The position numbers and the translations under genes are program-made. This document shows, piece by piece, positions 1 through 9,219 of a stretch of DNA of 64,000 bases; positions within the stretch are counted from its first letter, which is position 1, and the number at the start of each line of letters is the position of its first letter. The notes below the pieces were generated by a model that was not told the DNA's origin, did no database searches, and was given only the letters and a program-made list of their open reading frames with translations. The DNA lies in the NCBI RefSeq assembly GCF_050157905.1, contig NZ_JBKIWZ010000001.1:2356001-2420000 (forward strand), read 5' to 3'. The DNA is from Pantoea sp050157905 (GTDB lineage: Bacteria > Pseudomonadota > Gammaproteobacteria > Enterobacterales > Enterobacteriaceae).

Positions 1-505
1 TGGCTTTGTCTCCCGTCGCAGCGTTCAGGTCGGCTCGCAGATTTCCACCAGTACTCCGCTAATGGCCGTTGTACCCGCTACCAACCTGTGGGTGGATGCT
101 AATTTTAAAGAAACCCAGCTGGCTGGCGTACGCATCGGTCAGTCCGCCACCGTGGTGGCCGATATTTACGGTGACGATGTGGTCTACCATGGCAAAGTCG
201 TGGGTCTGGATATGGGTACCGGCAGCGCCTTTTCTCTGCTGCCTGCACAGAATGCCACCGGTAACTGGATCAAAGTGGTTCAGCGCCTGCCGGTGCGTAT
301 CGAACTGAATCAGGAGGATATCGCCAGACATCCCCTGCGCATCGGTCTCTCCACGCTGGTTAAAATCGACACCACCAGCCAGGAGGGCAGTACGCTGGCC
401 ACCAGCGTCCGTCAGCAGGCCGCTTACAGCAGCAACGCCCTGGCGATTGACCTCGCGCCGGTCAATCAGCTGATCACCGATATCGTCCGTGCCAACGCCG
501 GATGA
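1..505 (+). CDS. emrA: EmrA, multidrug efflux periplasmic adaptor (3' part only)
   Basis: This is the C-terminal part of the membrane fusion (HlyD-family) adaptor that couples the inner-membrane pump EmrB to an outer-membrane channel to export hydrophobic drugs and uncouplers. The window opens inside the gene; the first complete codon is at position 2 and about 167 residues remain. The visible part is the beta-barrel and membrane-proximal region, with VVPATNLWVDANFKETQ and GSAFSLLPAQNATGNWIKVV, both nearly identical to E. coli EmrA. The stop codon is followed after 16 bases by the emrB ATG, so the two genes form an operon. The 5' end and any emrR upstream are outside the window. Identification is secure. 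Confidence 0.97.
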   Translation, partial: GFVSRRSVQVGSQISTSTPLMAVVPATNLWVDANFKETQLAGVRIGQSATVVADIYGDDVVYHGKVVGLDMGTGSAFSLLPAQNATGNWIKVVQRLPVRIELNQEDIARHPLRIGLSTLVKIDTTSQEGSTLATSVRQQAAYSSNALAIDLAPVNQLITDIVRANAG

Positions 506-521
506 TGACGCGGAGGCTGTA

Positions 522-2057
522 ATGGCAAAAAAACCGCTTGAAGGAATGCCGCTGGTCCTGATGACCATAGCGCTGTCGCTGGCGACGTTCATGCAGGTTC
601 TGGACTCGACCATCGCCAACGTGGCCATTCCAACCATCGCCGGTAATCTGGGTGCCTCTAACTCACAGGGCACCTGGGTGATCACCTCGTTTGGCGTCGC
701 TAACGCGATTTCCATCCCGATCACCGGCTGGCTGGCAAAGCGCGTGGGTGAAGTGAAGCTGTTCACCTGGGCCACCATTCTGTTTGCTGTCGCCTCCTGG
801 GCGTGCGGCATGTCAGAGAGCCTGGAGATGCTGATTTTCTTCCGCGTGCTGCAGGGGATCGTGGCAGGCCCGCTGATTCCGCTGTCACAGAGTCTGCTGC
901 TCAGCAATTATCCGCCTGCGAAGCGCAGCATCGCGCTGTCGCTCTGGGCAATGACGGTGATCGTCGCGCCGATCTGCGGCCCGATTCTGGGCGGCTGGAT
1001 CAGCGATAACTATCACTGGGGTTGGATCTTCTTTATCAACGTGCCGATTGGTGCGGTGGTCGTGCTGCTGACGCTGCAGACCCTGCGCGGTCGCGAAACT
1101 AAAACCGAGATCCGCCCGATTGATATGGTCGGTCTGGTCCTGCTGGTGGTGGGGATTGGTTGCCTGCAGGTGATGCTGGATCGCGGTAAAGAGCTCGACT
1201 GGTTCAGCTCCACGGAGATCATCGTGCTGGCGGTGGTGGCCGTCATTGCGCTGGCGGTGCTGCTGGTCTGGGAACTGACGGACGATAATCCGATCGTCGA
1301 TCTCTCACTGTTTAAATCGCGCAACTTCACTATCGGCTGCCTGTCGATCAGCCTGGCCTATATGCTCTACTTCGGCTCGATCGTTCTGCTGCCGCAACTG
1401 CTTCAGGAGGTCTATGGCTATACGGCCACATGGGCCGGGCTGGCCTCGGCACCGGTCGGGATTATTCCGGTGATCCTGTCGCCGATTATTGGTCGTTTCG
1501 CCCATAAACTCGATATGCGGCGGCTGGTGACCTTTAGCTTCATTATGTATGCGGTCTGCTTCTACTGGCGCGCCTATACCTTTGAACCGGGCATGGATTT
1601 TGGCGCCTCGGCGTGGCCGCAGTTTATCCAGGGCTTTGCCGTGGCCTGCTTCTTTATGCCGCTGACCACCATTACGCTCTCCGGGCTGCCACCGGAGCGA
1701 CTGGCCGCCGCATCCAGCCTGTCTAACTTTGTGCGTACGCTGGCCGGTTCGATAGGCACCTCGATCACCACCACCATGTGGACCAATCGTGAATCGATGC
1801 ATCACAGCTATCTGGCGGAGTCGATAACCCCTTACAACGTCAATTCGCAGCAGATGTACAGCCAGCTGGAAGGCATGGGGATGACGCAGCAGCAGGCCTC
1901 TGCCTGGATCGCGCAGCAGATTACCAATCAGGGACTGATTATTTCAGCGAATGAAATTTTCTGGGCATCGGCTGGCGTCTTCCTGATCCTGCTGGTGCTG
2001 ATCTGGTTTGCCCGCCCGCCGTTTAGTGCAGGCGGTGGCGGCGGTGGCGCGCACTGA
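522..2057 (+). CDS. emrB: EmrB, multidrug efflux MFS transporter (DHA2, 14 TM)
   Basis: Proton-driven inner-membrane exporter of the DHA2 drug:H+ antiporter family; with EmrA and an outer-membrane channel it extrudes uncouplers and other hydrophobic compounds. The 511-residue protein has the family length and motifs: LDSTIANVAIPTIAG in TM1, GWLAKRVGEVK in the loop after TM2, and WVITSFGVANAIS. The C-terminus is a glycine run ending GAH, as in E. coli EmrB. I chose the ATG at 522 because it gives MAKKPLEG, matching the E. coli N-terminus, and has GGAGG 6 bases upstream; a longer reading from GTG 489 would overlap emrA. A strong terminator follows. Confidence 0.98.
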   Translation: MAKKPLEGMPLVLMTIALSLATFMQVLDSTIANVAIPTIAGNLGASNSQGTWVITSFGVANAISIPITGWLAKRVGEVKLFTWATILFAVASWACGMSESLEMLIFFRVLQGIVAGPLIPLSQSLLLSNYPPAKRSIALSLWAMTVIVAPICGPILGGWISDNYHWGWIFFINVPIGAVVVLLTLQTLRGRETKTEIRPIDMVGLVLLVVGIGCLQVMLDRGKELDWFSSTEIIVLAVVAVIALAVLLVWELTDDNPIVDLSLFKSRNFTIGCLSISLAYMLYFGSIVLLPQLLQEVYGYTATWAGLASAPVGIIPVILSPIIGRFAHKLDMRRLVTFSFIMYAVCFYWRAYTFEPGMDFGASAWPQFIQGFAVACFFMPLTTITLSGLPPERLAAASSLSNFVRTLAGSIGTSITTTMWTNRESMHHSYLAESITPYNVNSQQMYSQLEGMGMTQQQASAWIAQQITNQGLIISANEIFWASAGVFLILLVLIWFARPPFSAGGGGGGAH

Positions 2058-2072
2058 CGCTGAATGAAATGA

Positions 2073-2099
2073 AAAACGGGCCTTTCGGCCCGTTTTTTT
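2073..2099. terminator. Bidirectional Rho-independent terminator between emrB and yfiF
   Basis: ACGGGCC and GGCCCGT arms around a TTTC loop, with an A-run on the left and a T-run on the right. It can stop emrB transcription from the left and yfiF transcription from the right. The T-run touches the yfiF stop codon at 2098-2100. Confidence 0.93.
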
Positions 2100-3264
2100 A
2101 TGCGTTCTGACGCCACCATTCGGCGAGCAGCACACCGGTTGCCACCGACACGTTGAGGCTTTCCACGTTGCCGGTTCCGCCAATCGACAGGCTCATGTCA
2201 CCCTGCTGGAAAGCGGTATCGGAGAGACCTTCGCGCTCCTGCCCTAAAACCAGCACCATTTTCTCCGGCAGCGATGCCTGCGCCAGCGGCGTGCCCTGAT
2301 GGCTGGAGGTGGTCACGATGGTATAACCCGCTTTACGGAACGCTTCCAGACCGTCGCTGAAGGTTGTGCCACTGATGGCCTGCACATGCTCAGCACCGCC
2401 TTCTGCGGTACGCACGGCCGCACCGGACTCCAGCAGTGAGGCGTCGTTGACCAGCAGGCCTTTAACGCCGAAGTGCGCGCAGCTGCGCATAATCGCGCCG
2501 AGGTTATGCGGGTTACTGACATCTTCCAGCGCCAGCACGCAATCTTTGGTATTCGCCTGCTGCAGCCATTCCGCTACGGCCATGCCCATGCGCTTTTTGA
2601 TCAGGAAGCAGACGCCACCGTGATGCTCGGTGCCTGAGGCTTTGGTGATCTCGGCATCTTCAACCACGTGATAGGCTTTGCGGTTGGCCGCCAGCCAGCG
2701 CAGCGTTTCGCGGAAACGGGGCGTTACTTCCTGTATAAACCAGGCACGAACAATCGCTTCCGGACGGCTCTGGAACAGCGCGTGACAGGCGTTCTCACCG
2801 TAGACGCGGGTCTCTTCGTTACGCTGACGACGGATCTGCTCCGGATCGACAAAGCTCTTGCCGCTGATGCCGCCATGATCCGGCTTATCCGTGTCAGCCG
2901 CAGCCGACCTGTCCGCAGAGGGCGCGCGGGAGACAGTGCGCCACGGTGAATCGCTGTTGCCGTAGGCACCGCGGCTCTCATCGCCCCGATCGTTGCGACG
3001 CGGAGCGCCACGTCCGCCTTCAGGGCGACGCGAAGAGCTGCTGCGGCCGGCATCATCGCTGCGACGACCCGCAGAGGCAGAGCGGCTCCCTTCCTGGCTG
3101 CGTTCAGTGCGGGAGCCAGACGAACGACGGTTATCATCCGGACGGGCAGCAGAGTGACCACCTTTGCCTGTACGAGGATTCGACGCACGCGCGCTTTTAT
3201 CGTCCTCGCCACGCACGTACATCACCTTAACTTTACCGCTCTTACCTTTAAATTCGTCGTTCAT
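2098..3264 (-). CDS. yfiF: YfiF, TrmH-family (SPOUT) RNA 2'-O-methyltransferase-like protein
   Basis: Putative SAM-dependent RNA methyltransferase of the SpoU/TrmH family; the substrate is not established. The last 240 residues hold the substrate-binding region and the SPOUT knot, with NPHNLGAIMRSCAHFGVKG (motif 1), LVLGQEREGL (motif 2) and SLNVSVATGVLLAEWW (motif 3). The first 130 residues are a low-complexity, strongly basic tail rich in Arg, Ser and Gly, which I infer is disordered and RNA-contacting. At 388 residues it is longer than E. coli YfiF (about 345), the extra length lying in this tail. The start at 3264 (MNDEFKGKSGKVKVMYVR) matches E. coli and has GGAGGAAGA upstream. It is divergent from trxC, as in E. 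coli. Confidence 0.93.
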   Translation of the reverse strand: MNDEFKGKSGKVKVMYVRGEDDKSARASNPRTGKGGHSAARPDDNRRSSGSRTERSQEGSRSASAGRRSDDAGRSSSSRRPEGGRGAPRRNDRGDESRGAYGNSDSPWRTVSRAPSADRSAAADTDKPDHGGISGKSFVDPEQIRRQRNEETRVYGENACHALFQSRPEAIVRAWFIQEVTPRFRETLRWLAANRKAYHVVEDAEITKASGTEHHGGVCFLIKKRMGMAVAEWLQQANTKDCVLALEDVSNPHNLGAIMRSCAHFGVKGLLVNDASLLESGAAVRTAEGGAEHVQAISGTTFSDGLEAFRKAGYTIVTTSSHQGTPLAQASLPEKMVLVLGQEREGLSDTAFQQGDMSLSIGGTGNVESLNVSVATGVLLAEWWRQNA

Positions 3265-3423
3265 ATCTTCCTCCTGCATTGAGAGCGCGCAGATTACCTG
3301 ATGTGCTGGCGCTTAGCTATCAACTATTGAACCTATAGAGCAATACAGATTGAGCGAAAATACGCCCCCTTTCATAATGGCCGACTATTACCAGACTGAC
3401 ATTTTTCAACATCAGAGGTTCCT

Positions 3424-3843
3424 ATGAATACGGTATGCGCTTCCTGTCAGGCAACCAATCGCGTTCCTGACGATCGCCTTGCCGACGTGGCGAAATGTGG
3501 TCGCTGTGGAAATGCCCTGTTTGATGGCGAAGTGGTAAATGCCACCAGCGCCAACTTTGACAAATATCTGCAGGACGATCTGCCCGTGGTAATCGACTTC
3601 TGGGCGCCCTGGTGCGGGCCGTGCGTTAACTTCGCGCCCGTGTTTAAGGATGTCGCCAGCGAGCGCAGCGGCAAAGTCCGCTTTATCAAAGTGAACACAG
3701 AGGCGGAACCGGCCCTGAGCGCCCGTTTCAATATCCGCAGTATCCCGACTATCATGCTGTTTAAAAATGGCCAGCGGGTCGACATGCTGAATGGGGCAAT
3801 GCCCAAAGCGCCTTTCAACGAATGGCTGGATGAATCGCTCTGA
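3424..3843 (+). CDS. trxC: Thioredoxin 2
   Basis: Zinc-containing cytoplasmic thioredoxin that reduces protein disulfides using electrons from thioredoxin reductase. The N-terminal zinc module has C5xxC8 and C25xxC28; the thioredoxin fold follows with the active site W63-C-G-P-C67 and the cis-Pro segment IRSIPTIMLF. Length (139 residues) is that of E. coli TrxC. In E. coli trxC is activated by OxyR; the 160-bp gap to divergent yfiF has room for such a site, but I could not assign one. The ATG has AGAGG upstream. A small terminator follows the stop. Confidence 0.98.
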   Translation: MNTVCASCQATNRVPDDRLADVAKCGRCGNALFDGEVVNATSANFDKYLQDDLPVVIDFWAPWCGPCVNFAPVFKDVASERSGKVRFIKVNTEAEPALSARFNIRSIPTIMLFKNGQRVDMLNGAMPKAPFNEWLDESL

Positions 3844-3851
3844 TCCTCGGA

Positions 3852-3877
3852 GGCCAGCCTGTCTGGCCTTTTCCTTT
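3852..3877 (+). terminator. Rho-independent terminator after trxC
   Basis: GGCCAG and CTGGCC arms with a 5-base loop, followed by TTTTCCTTTT. Confidence 0.85.
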
Positions 3878-3924
3878 TCCGCTGTGCTTCGATTACACTG
3901 ACGTTTTTCCTGCCCTGAATGCTC

Positions 3925-4602
3925 ATGTCTGATAATGCTGTTCTGCGCTTGCGCACCCAACGTCTGGCCCGTTCGACCCGCCCTTTCCTTGCGCGCGGGA
4001 ATCGGGTCGTTCGCTGTCAGGGCTGTCTGCTGCCTGAAGCTCACTGTCTCTGCAGCCAGATTGTCCCACAGTCCGCCCGCAGCCGTTTCTGTCTGGTTAT
4101 GTTCGATACCGAGCCGATGAAACCGAGTAACACCGGTCGTCTGATTGCCGATATTCTGCCAGACACTCAAGCGTTTGGCTGGTCACGCACTGAACCGGAC
4201 CCGCTGCTGCTGGCAGCGGTGCGTCATCCCGACTATCAGCCGGTGGTGGTCTTCCCGGCCGCCTATGCCGATCCCGGCCGCGAGGTACTGACAGTGCCTC
4301 CTGCTGGCGACAAGCCGCCTCTGTTTATTATGCTCGATGGCACCTGGACCGAAGCACGCAAAATGTTTCGCAAGAGCCCGTGGCTGGATGCCTTTCCGGT
4401 GATGTCGCTGGCGGTCAGCGCACCTTCACGCTACACGCTGCGCGAAGCACACGGTGAAGGCCAGCACTGTACTGCTGAGGTGGCCGCGGCGCTGCTGGCG
4501 CAGGCGGGCGATGCGCGGGCGGCAGAAGCGCTCTCTCACCATTTCGATCGGTTCCGCGCGGCCTACCTGGCGGGTAAACCGCATCACGCCGGTCAGGCTT
4601 AA
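3925..4602 (+). CDS. tapT: TapT, tRNA-uridine aminocarboxypropyltransferase (DTW domain)
   Basis: Makes acp3U at position 47 of tRNAs, transferring the 3-amino-3-carboxypropyl group of SAM to uridine (formerly YfiP). The DTW family is shown by the N-terminal cysteine cluster RCQGCLLPEAHCLC, the segment TEPMKPSNTGRLIAD, and the signature LDGTWTEARKMF. About 225 residues, normal for the family. Start: an ATG at 3919 lies two codons upstream in frame, but the ATG at 3925 (MSDNAVLRLR) matches E. coli better; neither has a strong ribosome site. It lies between trxC and patZ as in E. coli and may have its own promoter after the trxC terminator. Confidence 0.93.
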   Translation: MSDNAVLRLRTQRLARSTRPFLARGNRVVRCQGCLLPEAHCLCSQIVPQSARSRFCLVMFDTEPMKPSNTGRLIADILPDTQAFGWSRTEPDPLLLAAVRHPDYQPVVVFPAAYADPGREVLTVPPAGDKPPLFIMLDGTWTEARKMFRKSPWLDAFPVMSLAVSAPSRYTLREAHGEGQHCTAEVAAALLAQAGDARAAEALSHHFDRFRAAYLAGKPHHAGQA

Positions 4603-4619
4603 CTGCCCTCGTTATCTCT

Positions 4620-4641
4620 GGCGGACGGCTGCCCGTCCGCC
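4620..4641. other. Perfect 9-bp hairpin between tapT and patZ
   Basis: GGCGGACGG and CCGTCCGCC arms with a 4-base loop. No T-run follows on either strand, so it is not a typical intrinsic terminator. It could stabilise the tapT mRNA 3' end or slow transcription into patZ; the role is unknown. Confidence 0.6.
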
Positions 4642-4740
4642 GCGATAACCAGATCGCAATACGCAGCCTGCGATCTGCCCGGAAGCACCGCCCGCAAAAA
4701 GCGATTACAATCATGCAAATCCCGATCTCTGGAGGGTGAG

Positions 4741-7416
4741 ATGAGCCAACGCGGGCTGGAAGCGCTGTTACGACCTAAATCAATTGCGGTAATTGGTGCC
4801 TCGGTGACGCCGGGGCGCGCAGGCTATTTTATGATGCGTAACCTGCTGGCGGGCGGCTTCAGCGGCCCCGTCCTGCCCGTCACGCCAAAATATAAAGCAG
4901 TCAGCGGGGTGCTGGCCTGGCCCACGATCGACAGCCTGCCTTTTGCGCCCGACCTGACGGTGATCTGCACCCATTCAAAGCGAAACCTCACCCTGCTGCA
5001 ACAGCTCGGCGAGAAAGGCTGTAAGGCCTGCATTATCCTCTCTGCGCCCGCCAGTCAGCTGGCCGAACTCAAAGCCTGCGCCAGCCAATGGCAGATACGG
5101 CTGCTGGGGCCAAACAGTCTGGGCCTGCTGGCGCCCTGGCAGGGATTAAATGCCAGTTTCTCGCCAGTGCCGATCGCCAGAGGGCGTATTGCGTTTATCT
5201 CCCAGTCAGCCGCCGTCTCCAACACCATTCTCGACTGGGCGCAGCAGCGCAACCTCGGCTTTTCCTGGTTTATCGCATTGGGCGACAGTCTGGATACCGA
5301 TGTTGATGATTTGCTCGACTTCCTGGCCCGCGACGGTAAGACCAGCGCGATCCTGCTCTATCTGGAGCACCTCAGCGATGCGCGGCGCTTTGTTTCCGCT
5401 TCCCGCAGCGCCTCACGTAATAAACCGATTCTGGTAATCAAGAGTGGGCGCAGCCGTGAAGCGCAGGCGCTACTGGGCACACACAGCGGACTGGACGCCG
5501 CCTGGGACGCTGCCATTCAGCGTGCGGGCCTGTTGCGGGTGCAGGACACCCATGAGCTGTTCTCCGCCGTGGAGTCGCTGAGTCACATGCGGCCGCTGCG
5601 TGGCGATCGGCTGATGATCATCAGTAATGGCGCCGCACCCGCCGCGCTGGCGCTGGATGAACTCTATGCCCGCAACGGCAAGCTGGCGCAGCTCAGCGAG
5701 CAGACCCGTCAGCGGCTTGAGGCGCTGCTGCCGGCCGGTACAGGTCGCGGCAATCCGCTGGACTTAAAAGATGACGCCACAGCAGAACGCTATGCTGCCT
5801 GCGTTGAGATCCTGCTCGACAGCCATGAGTTTGATGCGCTGATGATTATTCATGCGCCCAGCGCGGTGGCACCCGCCACCGAAACGGCTACGCACCTGAT
5901 CGACACCTTTGCCCGTCATCCGCGCGGTAAGCTGGTCACCCTGCTGACCAACTGGTGCGGCGAGTTCTCCTCCCAGGCCGCCCGCCGGGCGTTTACCCAG
6001 GCGGGCATTCCGACCTGGCGCACGCCTGAAGGCACGGTGACCGCCTTTATGCATCAGGTCGAATATCGCCGCAACCAGAAGCAACTGCGCGAAACTCCTG
6101 CTCTGCCTGCAACGCTGAACCAGGACAGCGCGCATGCTCACAGGCTGCTGTCACAGGCACTGGCGCGCGGGGTGACTGCGCTGGACACACACGAAGTGCA
6201 GCCGGTGTTACAGGCCTATGGCCTGGCCACGCTGCCGACCTGGATTGCCAGTGACAGTGCAGCCGCCGTGGCGATTGCTGACCAGATAGGCTATCCGGTG
6301 GCGCTGAAGCTGCGCTCACCCGATATTATGCATAAGTCAGAGGTTCAGGGCGTGATGCTCTATCTGCGCAATGCTCGCGAAGTGGAGCATGCCGCTGAGG
6401 CCATCTTTGACCGGGTACGCGAGACGCTGCCGCAGGCGCGTATAGAAGGCTTACTGGTACAAAGCATGGCCAGCCGCGCGGGCGCACAGGAGCTGCGGGT
6501 GGTGGTAGAACAGGATGCGCTGTTTGGCCCGATCATTATGCTGGGCGAAGGCGGCGTAGAGTGGCAGGCCGATAAGCAGGCAGCCGTTGCTCTGCCTCCG
6601 CTGAATATGACGCTGGCACGCTATCTGGTGATTCAGGCGATCAAGAGTGGGAAAATCCGCAGCCGCAGCGGGCTTAATCCGCTGGATATTTCCGGACTGA
6701 GCCAGCTGCTGGTTCAGGTGTCGGATCTGGTTGTGGATTGTCCGGAGATCCAGCGACTGGACATCCATCCGCTGCTGGCGGCAGGCAACGATTTCACCCT
6801 GCTGGATGTCACCCTGACGCTGGCCCCCTTTGATGGCGATAACGAAGCCCGGCTGGCCATACGCCCCTATCCTCAGCATCTGGAAGAGCAGGTAGAGTTA
6901 AAGGATGGGCAATTCTGCCTGTTCCGGCCAATCCTGCCTGAAGATGAACCGCTGCTGCGTGATTTCATCAGTCAGGTCACCAAAGAGGACCTCTACTATC
7001 GCTACTTTAGCGAAATCAATGAGTTTACGCATGAGGATCTCGCCAATATGACGCAGATCGACTACGACCGCGAGATGGCCATAGTGGCTGTGCGTCCCCA
7101 TCAGGGCGGCCAGGAGATCATCGGCGTCACACGCGCTATCTCTGATGCCGATAATATTGATGCGGAGTTTTCGGTACTGGTTCGTTCGGACCTGAAAGGG
7201 TTAGGCATGGGGCGTCGCCTGCTGGAAAAAATGATCCGCTATACCCGGCATCATGGCTTGCAACAATTGAACGGTATCACCATGCCCCATAATCGCGGCA
7301 TGATTACGCTGGCCCGAAAACTGAACTTTCATGTTGATATTCAACTGGATGAGGGTATTGTCAGCCTTAAACTGCCTTTACAGAATGAGATAGCTCTGCC
7401 TTGTAGAGAAAGGTAA
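4741..7416 (+). CDS. patZ: Pat (YfiQ/PatZ), protein lysine acetyltransferase
   Basis: Acetylates lysines of metabolic enzymes, notably acetyl-CoA synthetase, using acetyl-CoA, and so switches acetate activation off. Residues 1 to about 690 form the NDP-forming acyl-CoA synthetase-like part (CoA-binding domain with IAVIGASVTPGRAGY, ligase-like domain, ATP-grasp region with GYPVALKLRSPDIMHKSEV). This part senses rather than synthesises in this family. The last 170 residues are the GNAT domain, with VRSDLKGLGMGRRLLEKM as the acetyl-CoA-binding motif. Total 891 residues against 886 in E. coli. GGAGG lies 5 bases before the ATG. In E. coli the gene is cAMP-CRP controlled; I did not find a convincing CRP site in the 138-bp upstream gap. 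Confidence 0.97.
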   Translation: MSQRGLEALLRPKSIAVIGASVTPGRAGYFMMRNLLAGGFSGPVLPVTPKYKAVSGVLAWPTIDSLPFAPDLTVICTHSKRNLTLLQQLGEKGCKACIILSAPASQLAELKACASQWQIRLLGPNSLGLLAPWQGLNASFSPVPIARGRIAFISQSAAVSNTILDWAQQRNLGFSWFIALGDSLDTDVDDLLDFLARDGKTSAILLYLEHLSDARRFVSASRSASRNKPILVIKSGRSREAQALLGTHSGLDAAWDAAIQRAGLLRVQDTHELFSAVESLSHMRPLRGDRLMIISNGAAPAALALDELYARNGKLAQLSEQTRQRLEALLPAGTGRGNPLDLKDDATAERYAACVEILLDSHEFDALMIIHAPSAVAPATETATHLIDTFARHPRGKLVTLLTNWCGEFSSQAARRAFTQAGIPTWRTPEGTVTAFMHQVEYRRNQKQLRETPALPATLNQDSAHAHRLLSQALARGVTALDTHEVQPVLQAYGLATLPTWIASDSAAAVAIADQIGYPVALKLRSPDIMHKSEVQGVMLYLRNAREVEHAAEAIFDRVRETLPQARIEGLLVQSMASRAGAQELRVVVEQDALFGPIIMLGEGGVEWQADKQAAVALPPLNMTLARYLVIQAIKSGKIRSRSGLNPLDISGLSQLLVQVSDLVVDCPEIQRLDIHPLLAAGNDFTLLDVTLTLAPFDGDNEARLAIRPYPQHLEEQVELKDGQFCLFRPILPEDEPLLRDFISQVTKEDLYYRYFSEINEFTHEDLANMTQIDYDREMAIVAVRPHQGGQEIIGVTRAISDADNIDAEFSVLVRSDLKGLGMGRRLLEKMIRYTRHHGLQQLNGITMPHNRGMITLARKLNFHVDIQLDEGIVSLKLPLQNEIALPCRER

Positions 7417-7515
7417 AAAACGTTCGAATCGACGGAGTTGATGTTATTATTTACGGTTATAACCCTGATTTGATGGCAAAAGGCCATACAATGAAAAGAG
7501 AAGAAGCGCACTGCG

Positions 7516-8871
7516 ATGTTGTCTAAATTTAAACGAAACAAACATCAACAACACCTCGCACAGTTGCCAAAACTGTCACAATCCGTTGCGGATGTGTCGA
7601 CGCTTTATTCGCCTGCCGAATTCCGCACGACGCTGCTGGAAAAGATTGCGGCCGCGCAGACACGCATCTGTATCGTCGCGCTCTACCTTGAAAACGATGA
7701 TGCCGGACGTGCTGTTATGGATGCACTTTACCAGGCTAAGCAGGCGCGACCGGAACTGGATATCTCGATTCTGGTGGACTGGCACCGGGCACAGCGTGGC
7801 CGGATTGGTGCCGCGCGGGGCGTGACCAACGCCGACTGGTACTGCGAGATGGCGACCCGCTATCCCGATATCGCCATCCCGGTTTTTGGCATCCCGGTGA
7901 ATACCCGTGAGGCGCTGGGCGTACTCCATCTTAAAGGGTTTATCATCGATGACACACTGCTCTACAGCGGTGCCAGCATCAATGATGTCTATCTGCAGCA
8001 GCACGACAAATATCGTTACGACCGCTACCAGCTTATCCGTAATGCCCGGCTGACTGATACGATGTATGAGTGGATCACCCTCAATCTTAAGTCCGCAGAA
8101 GCGGTGAACCGGCTGGATTTTGCGGAGCGTCCTTCAAGTCCTGAAATCAAAAATGAAACGCGGCAGTTTCGTCAGGACCTGCGCGGCTTTAACTATCAGT
8201 TTAGAGGGGATGCCGGTAATGAAGAGCTGGCCGTCACGCCGCTGGTCGGCCTGGGCAAGCATAGCCTCCTCAATAAAACCATCTTCCATCTGATGCCCTG
8301 CGCGGAAGAGAAGCTGGTCATCTGTACTCCTTACTTCAACCTGCCCGCGCTGCTGGTCCGGAATATTATTCATCTGCTGCGGCAGGGCAAAAAGGTCGAA
8401 ATCATCGTCGGTGACAAAACCGCCAATGATTTCTATATTGCGCCCGATCAGCCATTCAAAATTATCGGCGCCCTGCCCTATCTTTATGAAATCAATCTGC
8501 GTCGCTTCCTGAGCCGCCTGCAATATTACGTCACCACCGATCAACTGACCGTGCGACTCTGGAAAGATGGCGAGAACAGCTATCACCTTAAAGGGATGTG
8601 GGTTGATGACGAATGGCAGCTTATTACCGGTAATAACCTCAACCCGCGCGCGTGGCGACTCGATCTGGAAAATGCGGTGCTGATCCACGATCCTCATCAG
8701 CAGTTAGCGGCTCAGCGCGAGAAAGAGCTGACGCTGATCCGGCAGCACACCCAGGTCGTCACTCACTTCCGTGAACTGGAGAGCATTGCCGATTACCCGG
8801 CCAAGGTACGGAAACTGATCCGTCGTCTGCGCCGGATCCGTATCGATCGCCTGATTAGCCGTATTCTCTGA
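7516..8871 (+). CDS. pssA: CDP-diacylglycerol-serine O-phosphatidyltransferase
   Basis: Makes phosphatidylserine from CDP-diacylglycerol and L-serine, the committed step to phosphatidylethanolamine. It is the gram-negative, phospholipase D-like type that acts at the membrane surface, not the integral type. The two HKD motifs are visible: H138-L-K140-x4-D145 and the later HLKGMWVDD near residue 357. Length (451) and the basic C-terminus with many Arg (KLIRRLRRIRIDRLI) equal E. coli PssA; this tail is thought to help membrane and ribosome association. The ATG has AGAAG about 9 bases upstream. It is followed after 25 bases by yfiM, probably co-transcribed. Confidence 0.98.
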   Translation: MLSKFKRNKHQQHLAQLPKLSQSVADVSTLYSPAEFRTTLLEKIAAAQTRICIVALYLENDDAGRAVMDALYQAKQARPELDISILVDWHRAQRGRIGAARGVTNADWYCEMATRYPDIAIPVFGIPVNTREALGVLHLKGFIIDDTLLYSGASINDVYLQQHDKYRYDRYQLIRNARLTDTMYEWITLNLKSAEAVNRLDFAERPSSPEIKNETRQFRQDLRGFNYQFRGDAGNEELAVTPLVGLGKHSLLNKTIFHLMPCAEEKLVICTPYFNLPALLVRNIIHLLRQGKKVEIIVGDKTANDFYIAPDQPFKIIGALPYLYEINLRRFLSRLQYYVTTDQLTVRLWKDGENSYHLKGMWVDDEWQLITGNNLNPRAWRLDLENAVLIHDPHQQLAAQREKELTLIRQHTQVVTHFRELESIADYPAKVRKLIRRLRRIRIDRLISRIL

Positions 8872-8896
8872 TACGTGCAGGGTATGGGCATCTACT

Positions 8897-9214
8897 ATGC
8901 GAATTGTGCTGCTTGCTGTGCTGTTGTGTAGTGGATGTGCCCATGTAGCCCAGGATGAGCGGACCGGACGCGATAAAGCGGAACACTTTTTTGCTTCCGC
9001 CGCACTGGCGGCAGCGGGCAGTGAATATGGGCAGCGCCAGCACCTTTCTGAGCGGCAGAGCCAGACGATCGGCTTTATGTTTTCGTTAAGCCTCGTAGCG
9101 GCTAAAGAGGGATATGACAGCCGCCCGGCGGGCAGCGGCTGGAGCTGGAAAGATTTCGCCTGGGATGCCGCCGGTGCTGCCAGCGGCATCGCCCTGTGGA
9201 ATCTCAGCCAGTAG
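8897..9214 (+). CDS. yfiM: YfiM family lipoprotein, function unknown
   Basis: A 105-residue protein of the YfiM family, which always seems to travel with pssA. The N-terminus is a short lipoprotein signal with the lipobox LLCSGC, so the mature protein should be acylated on Cys14. The rest contains DKAEHFFASAALAAAG and ends in a hydrophobic Ala/Gly-rich helix (WDAAGAASGIALWNL). No catalytic motif is evident and no function is established. Its stop is only 5 bases from the stop of convergent kgtP, leaving no room for a separate terminator between them. Confidence 0.9.
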   Translation: MRIVLLAVLLCSGCAHVAQDERTGRDKAEHFFASAALAAAGSEYGQRQHLSERQSQTIGFMFSLSLVAAKEGYDSRPAGSGWSWKDFAWDAAGAASGIALWNLSQ

Positions 9215-9219
9215 GCGTA

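Noticed and set aside
59..907. Long minus-strand frame antisense to emrA/emrB
   Set aside because: Mirror of the real coding strand; no family features and no ribosome site.
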